Shown here: in pieces, positions 7,262-12,265 of the stretch | Numbering within the stretch: the first letter of the stretch is position 1 | Layout: every line of letters begins with the position of its first letter | The notes under the pieces: model-generated | What the model was told of the DNA's origin: nothing | Seen by the model: the letters and a program-made list of their open reading frames with translations, nothing else | Database searches by the model: none | Position numbers and translations under genes: made by a program | Source: Streptomyces lilacinus | GTDB taxonomy: Bacteria; Actinomycetota; Actinomycetes; Streptomycetales; Streptomycetaceae | DNA: 12,265 nucleotides | Assembly (NCBI GenBank): GCA_000715685.1 | Contig: KL569400.1 | Span: forward strand, 12,190-24,454 | Direction: 5' to 3'

Positions 7262-7465
7262 GCGAACCCCATTCCTTCTCGGCCAACTTCCCCAGACGTA
7301 AAGAAAGTTACGCCTGGTGGTCAGAGAGGTTCTGCACCCTGTCACTTCAGGTCCCTGACAAACGTCATGCCGAGCCCCGGACGGTCTGCACTGCCGCCGC
7401 GCCGGCCCGAGCTGTGATCTTGGAGGCACCCCGAAACGACGTGGAACAACACGGAGGCCCCTCCC
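7262..7465. promoter_or_regulatory. Divergent spacer with two small dyads
   Basis: It separates the lipoprotein gene (leftward) from the VC0807-type gene (rightward). CGTAA-N6-TTACG at 7297-7312 and TGTCA-N11-TGACA at 7340-7360 are perfect 5-bp-arm inverted repeats and are less GC-rich than their surroundings. GGAGG at about 7453-7457 is the ribosome binding site of the rightward gene. No promoter hexamers stand out. Confidence 0.35.
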
Positions 7466-8179
7466 ATGCAGACGGTCACGACGCCCCCTGCGGCCGACAG
7501 CACCTCATCCGGCCGGCAGCGCCGGGCACTGCTGCGGAGCCTGTCGCCGCTGGTGGTGGACGCCCTCGTCCCCCTGGGCGCGTACTACGTCCTGACCGAC
7601 GGCTTCGGCATGGCCACCCTGCCCGCCCTCGCCTGGAGCAGCCTCCTGCCCGCCGGTCGTACGGTGTGGTCCCTCGTCAGGGAGCGTCGCCTCAACGCCT
7701 TCGCGGCGCTGGTCCTGGCGGTCAACGCCGTGGGGTTCGTGCTGAGCACGGTGACCGGTGACGTCCGTCTGATGCTGGCCAAGGAGAGCGCCGGGAGCGG
7801 GGTGGTGGGCGCGGCCGTGCTCGTATCCGTCCTCGCCGGCCGGCCCCTGATGACCGTGGCGCTCAAGCCCTGGGTCACCAAGGGCGCCCCGGAGCGCACC
7901 GCCGCCTGGGAGCGGCTCTCCCTCCGGTCGGCGCGTTTCCGCCGTGCCGAGCTCACCTTCTCGGCGGTCTGGGGCACGGCCCTGCTGGCCGAGGCGGTGG
8001 CGCGGGTGGTCGGCGTCTACACCCTGCCGGCGGAGACGATGGTGTGGCTGGGCAACGTCGTCCTGGGCGTGGCGATCGTGCTCGCGCTCTTCGTGGCGGG
8101 CGCGTTGGCGGTGGACCCGATGGAGAAGATGGTGGAGGCCGACTGCCGGGAAGGATCCGCAAGCGTCCGACAGCGTTAA
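7466..8179 (+). CDS. VC0807-family integral membrane protein
   Basis: 237 residues with an N-terminal Ser/Thr/Pro tail and about five to six hydrophobic segments (roughly 26-44, 48-62, 77-96, 112-124, 164-184, 191-216). The features SLSPLVVDALVPLGAYYVL at the start, GRTVWSLVRERRLNAFAAL in the middle and GRPLMTVALKPW at about 125-136 match what I know of the VC0807 family, described as similar to intracellular septation protein A. Its biochemical function is unknown. The ATG is preceded by GGAGG. It may be co-transcribed with the phosphatase gene 42 bp downstream. Confidence 0.82.
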   Translation: MQTVTTPPAADSTSSGRQRRALLRSLSPLVVDALVPLGAYYVLTDGFGMATLPALAWSSLLPAGRTVWSLVRERRLNAFAALVLAVNAVGFVLSTVTGDVRLMLAKESAGSGVVGAAVLVSVLAGRPLMTVALKPWVTKGAPERTAAWERLSLRSARFRRAELTFSAVWGTALLAEAVARVVGVYTLPAETMVWLGNVVLGVAIVLALFVAGALAVDPMEKMVEADCREGSASVRQR

Positions 8180-8221
8180 CCCGCCGGTAAGTTCCGCGGT
8201 GCCCGCCGGCCATCGGCGGTC

Positions 8222-8881
8222 GTGAACATGCCAGGCATGACCGAGATGATCAAGGTCCGCCGCGCCGCGGCGACCGTCGTGGCCGTCACCGCCCTGACCG
8301 CGCCGATCGCGACCGCCGGCACCGCCGCGGCCGCCGTCCCGGCCCCGGCCGTCGCCGCGCACACCTCCGGCCCCGCCGGCCTCAAGGGCGTCGACTACGA
8401 CACCTGGCAGCGCGACGTCCGCGCCGTCACCGACCGGGCGAAGGCCTACGTCACCGAGCGCACCGCCGGCGGCCGGGGCGGCAAGCAGGCCGTCGTCCTC
8501 GACATCGACAACAGCTCGCTGGAGACGGACTTCCACTGGACGACCTTCCCCACCCCGGCGATCAAGCCCGTCCTCGAGCTGACCCGCTACGCGAACGAGC
8601 GCGGCGTGGCGATCTTCTTCGTCACCGCCCGCCCCGGCGTCCTGGACTCGGTCACGGAGTGGAACCTGCGCAAGGTCGGCTACCCCGTCAGCGGCCTGTA
8701 CGTGCGCCACCTCCCGGACCTCTTCCAGGAGGTGAGCACGTACAAGACCGCCAAGCGGGCGGAGATCGAGGCGAACGGCTACACGATCGTCGCCAACATC
8801 GGGAACCACACCACCGACCTGGTCGGCGGGCACGCCGAGCGGACCTTCAAGCTGCCGGACTACGACGGCAAGCTGTCCTGA
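8222..8881 (+). CDS. Secreted HAD-family acid phosphatase
   Basis: Predicted exported phosphomonoesterase of the HAD acid phosphatase group (class B-like). 219 residues from GTG 8222. In-frame ATGs at 8228, 8237 and 8246 are alternatives, and no start has a strong ribosome binding site. A Sec-type signal with Arg pair and Ala-rich core spans about 11-46, cleavage probably after an Ala-x-Ala near 40-46. Catalytic motifs: I, VVLDIDNSSLET, with nucleophile Asp94 and acid/base Asp96; II, FFVTARP, with Thr135; III, TYKTAKR, with Lys175; IV, NIGNHTTDLVGG, with Asp199 but Asn195 where many HAD enzymes have the first Asp. The preceding region VDYDTWQRDVRAV is typical of the secreted actinobacterial members. 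It ends 8 bp from the convergent GlsB-type gene, with no hairpin between them. Confidence 0.9.
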   Translation: MNMPGMTEMIKVRRAAATVVAVTALTAPIATAGTAAAAVPAPAVAAHTSGPAGLKGVDYDTWQRDVRAVTDRAKAYVTERTAGGRGGKQAVVLDIDNSSLETDFHWTTFPTPAIKPVLELTRYANERGVAIFFVTARPGVLDSVTEWNLRKVGYPVSGLYVRHLPDLFQEVSTYKTAKRAEIEANGYTIVANIGNHTTDLVGGHAERTFKLPDYDGKLS

Positions 8882-8889
8882 CGGTCGCG

Positions 8890-9159
8890 CTAGCCCCGCT
8901 GCCGTGCCCTGCGGCGGTCGAACCAGGCGATGCCCAGCGCCGCCAGCACGATCTGGACGACCCAGACGAGCCAGGTGATGCCCTTGGTGTCGTAGAGACC
9001 GAGCGGATGGGAGATCAGGGCGCCCACGAAGGCCGCCGCGATGCCGATGAGGACGGTGGCCACCGGCCCGATGTGCTGGCGGCCCGGCACGGCCAGCCGG
9101 CCCAGGACGCCGATGAAGGCGCCGATCACGATCGCGCTGACAATTCCTGAGATTTCCAT
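8890..9159 (-). CDS. GlsB/YeaQ/YmgE-family small stress membrane protein
   Basis: 89 residues with three hydrophobic segments (about 4-22, 31-51 and 62-81) and Gly-rich turns such as GAFIGVLGRLAVPGRQ, followed by a basic tail FDRRRARQR. This layout fits the transglycosylase-associated (GlsB/YeaQ/YmgE) family, often stress-induced, whose molecular role is unclear. ATG 9159 was chosen because a purine-rich GGGGGAGGG lies just upstream, rather than extending to 9219. It is divergent from the ArsR-type gene. Confidence 0.88.
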   Translation of the reverse strand: MEISGIVSAIVIGAFIGVLGRLAVPGRQHIGPVATVLIGIAAAFVGALISHPLGLYDTKGITWLVWVVQIVLAALGIAWFDRRRARQRG

Positions 9160-9242
9160 GCCCTCCCCCTTGCGACCGATTCCTGTCGGTACACCCTGCC
9201 CACCGCGCGCCGGGGGCATGTCCGAACGCCCGCCGGTCCCCG

Positions 9243-9270
9243 GTGCCTAGACTGGGGCCCGCCTGGGCAC
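9243..9270 (+). promoter_or_regulatory. Candidate autoregulatory operator over the arsR-type gene's -10 box
   Basis: GTGCCTAG (9243-9250) and CTGGGCAC (9263-9270) form an inverted repeat matching at 7 of 8 positions with a 12-base spacer. It overlaps TAGACT (9248-9253), a good actinobacterial -10 hexamer. An operator over the -10 box is the usual arrangement for ArsR-type autorepression. A -35 box is not evident. Confidence 0.45.
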
Positions 9271-9299
9271 AGGGACGCCCCGGGGATGGGAGAGCGACA

Positions 9300-9710
9300 G
9301 TGACGGCAGGGGTCGGGAGCTTCGGGAACGTCGGGGGTGCCGACAGCTCCCTGGACGACGCCCGCGACCCGTCGGCCGACGTCCTGGCCGAGGCGGCCGC
9401 CGCCTTCGGGCTGCTCGCCTCCTCCGCCAGACTGCACCTGATGTGGGCGCTGGCCCAGGGCGAGAGCGACGTCAGCGGGCTGGCCGAGCGGGTCGGCGGC
9501 GCGCTGCCCGCCATCAGCCAGCACCTGGCCAAGCTGAAGCTCGCGGGCCTCGTGCGCTCCCGCCGCGAGGGGCGCCGTGTGGTGTACCTCGTCGACGACC
9601 CCGACGTCGTGACCATCGTCCGGCTGATGGTCGGCCAGCTCGCCGACCGCCGGGCCGGCGCCGGCACCGCGGCCGGCTGGCCCGGACGCCTCCGTGGCCT
9701 GGGCGCCTGA
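9300..9710 (+). CDS. ArsR-family winged-helix regulator
   Basis: 136 residues from GTG 9300, preceded by ATGGGAGAG; an upstream in-frame GTG at 9243 lies inside the putative promoter and is unlikely. The core is a winged helix: ASSARLHLMWAL (40-51), DVSGLAERVGGALPAISQHL (57-76), the recognition region LAKLKLAGLV and the wing SRREGRRVVYLV (87-98). There are no cysteines, so metal sites of the ArsR/CadC alpha-3 type are absent. The last helix aligns with the CzrA alpha-5 zinc-site region, but the four ligand positions are Asp100, Asp102, Gln113 and Asp116 in place of Asp, His, His, His. The gene overlaps the P-type ATPase start by 17 bp and presumably controls that gene. The ligand is unknown. 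Confidence 0.9.
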   Translation: MTAGVGSFGNVGGADSSLDDARDPSADVLAEAAAAFGLLASSARLHLMWALAQGESDVSGLAERVGGALPAISQHLAKLKLAGLVRSRREGRRVVYLVDDPDVVTIVRLMVGQLADRRAGAGTAAGWPGRLRGLGA

Positions 9711-12265
9711 GGCCCGTACGGCCCCCGGCCGGGGCGCCGGCACCGCGCTGGAGGTGCTGCGCGCCCTGGAGAGCGGGCCGCGCGGCCTGACCGAGGCGGA
9801 GGCGGAGGCCCGCCTCGTACGCCACGGCGAGAACGTCTTCCCCGGCCGCCGCCCCGCCTCCTGGCCGCGCCGCTGCGCCCGCGGCCTGCGCGACCCCTTC
9901 ACCGCCGTCCTCCTCGGCCTCGGCGTCGTCTCGGCGACGACGACCTCCTGGGGCACGGCCTGCGTGATCGCCGTGCTGGTCACGGTCAGCTGCGTCCTGC
10001 GGGCCACGGGCGAACACCGCGCCGACCGCTCGGCGGCCGCGCTGCGCGACCTCGTCGCGACCACGGCCACCGTGCGCCGCCGCGCGGGCGCCGGCGCGCC
10101 CACGACCACCCGCGAGCTGCCCGTCGACCAGCTCGTCCCCGGCGACGTGGTGCTCCTCGCCCCCGGCGACCTGGTCCCCGCCGACCTGCGCCTGCTGCGC
10201 GCGACGGGCCTGACGGTGCACGAGGCCGCGCTCACGGGCGAGTCCGCGCCGGTGACCAAGTCCGCCGCCGAGTCCGTCGCCGATTCCGTCGCCGGGGACA
10301 CCGCGACCGCGGGGCCGGACCGGTCCTCCCTCTGCTTCCAGGGCTCCGACGTCGTCTCCGGCACGGGCACCGGCGTCGTCGTCGCCACCGGGGGCGACAC
10401 CCTGCTCTCCGGCACCCTCACCGGCCCCGCGCCCCACGACCGCCTCCCCAGCCTCCCCAGTCCCTTCGACCGCTCGGTCAACGGCATCACCTGGGCCCTC
10501 GTCCGCTTCATGCTGCTCACCGCGCCGCTCGTGCTGATCACCTGCGCGCTGCTGGGCGGCCACGGGCTGGAGACCCTGCCGTTCGCCGTGGCGGTGGCCG
10601 TGGGGCTGACGCCCGAGATGCTGCCGGTGATCGTGACGGTCGCGCTCGCGCGCGGCGCGGCGCTCCTCGCGCGCGGCGGCGAGGTCGTCGTCCGCCGACT
10701 GCCCGCCCTCCACGACCTCGGCGCGGTGGACGTGCTGTGCGTGGACAAGACCGGCACCCTCACCGAGGACCGGCCGGTCGTGGCGCTCTCCGTCGACGGG
10801 GACGGCCGCGACGACCCCGACGTCCTGCGCTGGGCCGCCGTCAATGCCCTGTGGACGCTCCACCTCGCCGAGCTGCCCGTGCCCGACGCGCTGGACGAGG
10901 CGATCCTCGACGCCGCGGGCGATGCGGACGATGCGGAGTACGAGGGGGTGGACGCCCTCCCCTGCGGGCCCGGCCGCCAGCTGTCCACCGCCGTCGTACG
11001 CCGCGGCGGCGACCCCCGCTTCGCCCTCGCCGCCGCCCACGTCCTCGTCGTCAAGGGCGCCCCCGAGGACGTACTGGACCGCTGCGCCCTCGCCCCCGAC
11101 GACCGGGCCCGGCTCGCCCGGCGCGCGGCGGCGCTGGCCGACGACGGGCTGAGGGTCCTCGCCGTCGCCCGCGCGGAGCGGCCCGCGCGGGAACGGCCCC
11201 TGACCGAGGCGGACGAGCGGGACCTGGCCTTCACCGGCTTCGTCGCCCTGAGCGACGCACCCGCGCCGACCGCGGCCGCGGCCCTCGCCGGCCTCGCCCG
11301 GCACGGCGTGCGCGTCACGGTCCTCACCGGCGACCACCCCGGCACCGCCGCCCGCGTCTGCCGCGAACTCGGCCTCGAACCGGGCAGCCCGGTCACCGGC
11401 GACCGGATCGACGCCCTCGACGACGCCGCCCTGGCCCGGCTGTGCGCCGACACCACCGTCTTCGCCCGCTGCACCCCCGCCCACAAGGCCCGCGTCGTGG
11501 GCGCGCTGCGCGCCGCCGGGCACACCACGGGCTTCCTCGGCGACGGGGTCAACGACCTGGCCGCGCTGCGCGCCGGCGACGTCGGGGTGTGCCCGCGCGA
11601 CGGCGTCGACGTGGCCCGGGAGGCGGCGGACGTCGTCCTGGCCTCGAAGGACCTGACCGCGCTCGACCGCGCGATCGTCGCCGGCCGGCGCAGCACCGCG
11701 AACATCGGCGCGTACCTGCGGATCACGCTGTCGTCGAATTTCGGCAACGTGATCGCGATGCTGGTGGCCGGGCCGATGCTGGCCTTCCTGCCGATGCTGC
11801 CGGCGCAGGTCCTCGTCCAGAACCTCTTCTTCGACGCGGCCCAGCTCGCGCTCGCCTTCGACCGCCCGGACCGCCGCGCCGAGACCCGCCCGGCGGTCCT
11901 GCGCCCCCGGGCCCTCCTCCGCTTCGTCGCCGGCTTCGGCCTCCTCAACGCGGCGGCCGACCTCGCGACGTTCGCGGTACTGGGGAGGGAGGGGGCGGAG
12001 GCCACGTTTCACGCGGGCTGGTTCACGGAGAATCTGCTGACGCAGGCGCTGGTGATTTTGCTGCTGCGGTCGGGGCGGGCGCCGGGGCCGATCCTCGGCG
12101 CGGTGGCGGGGCTGGCCGTGGTGGGCCTGGTGCTGCCGGTGTCGCCGGTGGGGGCGATGTTGGGGATGGCGCCGCTGACGCCGGTTTATTACGGGCTGGT
12201 GGGGGTGGTGCTGGGGCTGTACGGGTGCGGCTTGGCGGTGGCCCGGCGGGGGGTTTCCCCTAACC
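9694..12265 (+). CDS. mgtA: Magnesium-type P-type ATPase, MgtA/MgtB class (3' end outside window)
   Basis: Membrane cation pump; P3B ATPases of this class import Mg2+. 857 codons are visible from GTG 9694 and the frame is open at the window edge; family length is near 900, so most of the protein is present. GTG 9694 is the only in-frame start after the stop at 9625, though its ribosome binding site is weak and expression probably depends on coupling to the upstream gene. Order of motifs: MgtA-like N-terminal region RDPFTAVLLGLGVVSATTT (66-84), actuator LTGES (180-184), LCFQGSDVVSGTG, membrane motif VGLTPEMLPVIV (303-314), phosphorylation DKTGTLTED with Asp351, ATP-domain KGAPE (454-458), hinge GDGVND (616-621), SSNFGNV and FLPMLPAQVLVQNLFFD. 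The EMLP motif and SSNFGN/LPMLP region are characteristic of MgtA/MgtB rather than heavy-metal or calcium pumps. Confidence 0.93.
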   Translation, partial: MAWAPEARTAPGRGAGTALEVLRALESGPRGLTEAEAEARLVRHGENVFPGRRPASWPRRCARGLRDPFTAVLLGLGVVSATTTSWGTACVIAVLVTVSCVLRATGEHRADRSAAALRDLVATTATVRRRAGAGAPTTTRELPVDQLVPGDVVLLAPGDLVPADLRLLRATGLTVHEAALTGESAPVTKSAAESVADSVAGDTATAGPDRSSLCFQGSDVVSGTGTGVVVATGGDTLLSGTLTGPAPHDRLPSLPSPFDRSVNGITWALVRFMLLTAPLVLITCALLGGHGLETLPFAVAVAVGLTPEMLPVIVTVALARGAALLARGGEVVVRRLPALHDLGAVDVLCVDKTGTLTEDRPVVALSVDGDGRDDPDVLRWAAVNALWTLHLAELPVPDALDEAILDAAGDADDAEYEGVDALPCGPGRQLSTAVVRRGGDPRFALAAAHVLVVKGAPEDVLDRCALAPDDRARLARRAAALADDGLRVLAVARAERPARERPLTEADERDLAFTGFVALSDAPAPTAAAALAGLARHGVRVTVLTGDHPGTAARVCRELGLEPGSPVTGDRIDALDDAALARLCADTTVFARCTPAHKARVVGALRAAGHTTGFLGDGVNDLAALRAGDVGVCPRDGVDVAREAADVVLASKDLTALDRAIVAGRRSTANIGAYLRITLSSNFGNVIAMLVAGPMLAFLPMLPAQVLVQNLFFDAAQLALAFDRPDRRAETRPAVLRPRALLRFVAGFGLLNAAADLATFAVLGREGAEATFHAGWFTENLLTQALVILLLRSGRAPGPILGAVAGLAVVGLVLPVSPVGAMLGMAPLTPVYYGLVGVVLGLYGCGLAVARRGVSPN

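Noticed and set aside
7505..9667. 720-codon minus-strand open frame
   Set aside because: It runs antisense to several well-supported plus-strand genes and has no recognisable motif.
9126..12005. Very long open frame on the minus strand (959 codons), and a second at 9514-12012
   Set aside because: Both lie opposite the ArsR and P-type ATPase genes. Their proteins are Arg/Ser/Ala/Gly-rich with no domains, as expected from antisense frames of GC-rich coding DNA.
10737..12263. 508-codon plus-strand frame over the ATPase gene
   Set aside because: It is an Arg/Pro/Gly-rich out-of-frame shadow; the true frame carries DKTGT and GDGVND.

Overview
The window is very GC-rich, with strong G/C preference at third codon positions, GTG starts and purine-rich ribosome binding sites. 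Together with an intact nickel superoxide dismutase locus (sodN/sodX) this points to Streptomyces or a close actinobacterial relative. From memory, the order malic enzyme / amino-acid ABC transporter / zinc-finger protein / sodX / sodN matches a conserved chromosomal core neighbourhood of Streptomyces (the S. coelicolor SCO525x-526x region). I could not check this by search.

Left part (1-5100). A malic enzyme gene on the minus strand is cut by the left edge and is divergent from a three-gene plus-strand operon for a polar amino-acid ABC importer: lipoprotein binding protein, permease, ATPase. The 576-bp divergent spacer carries several short inverted repeats. The permease has an unusual N-terminal extension of about 196 residues made almost entirely of Ala, Lys, Glu, Asp, Pro, Gly, Ser and Thr. 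The permease and ATPase genes overlap by ATGA, and the operon ends in a strong 18-bp-stem hairpin.

Middle part (5100-6810). A CGNR-type zinc-finger regulator gene runs toward sodX, the Ni-SOD maturation protease, and the two overlap tail to tail by 112 bp. sodX is divergent from sodN across a 142-bp spacer. SodN has its 14-residue leader directly before the mature start HCDLPCG. A 42-bp perfect palindrome after sodN serves as a terminator and faces the convergent lipoprotein gene.

Right part (6810-12265). This holds a small lipoprotein gene (minus), a VC0807-type membrane protein followed by a secreted HAD acid phosphatase (plus), and a GlsB/YeaQ-type small membrane protein (minus). It ends with a two-gene unit: an ArsR-family regulator overlapping by 17 bp a P-type ATPase of the MgtA/MgtB (P3B, magnesium) class. 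The ATPase reading frame is still open at the right edge. In the regulator, the four positions that are zinc ligands in CzrA-type ArsR proteins read Asp, Asp, Gln, Asp, which are all oxygen donors. With the magnesium-type pump beside it, this is the most novel suggestion in the window.

No tRNA, rRNA, transposon, CRISPR array or integrase was seen. Most of the region looks like core chromosome. I did not find an obviously new multi-gene system; the ArsR/P3B-ATPase pair and the tailed permease are the best leads.
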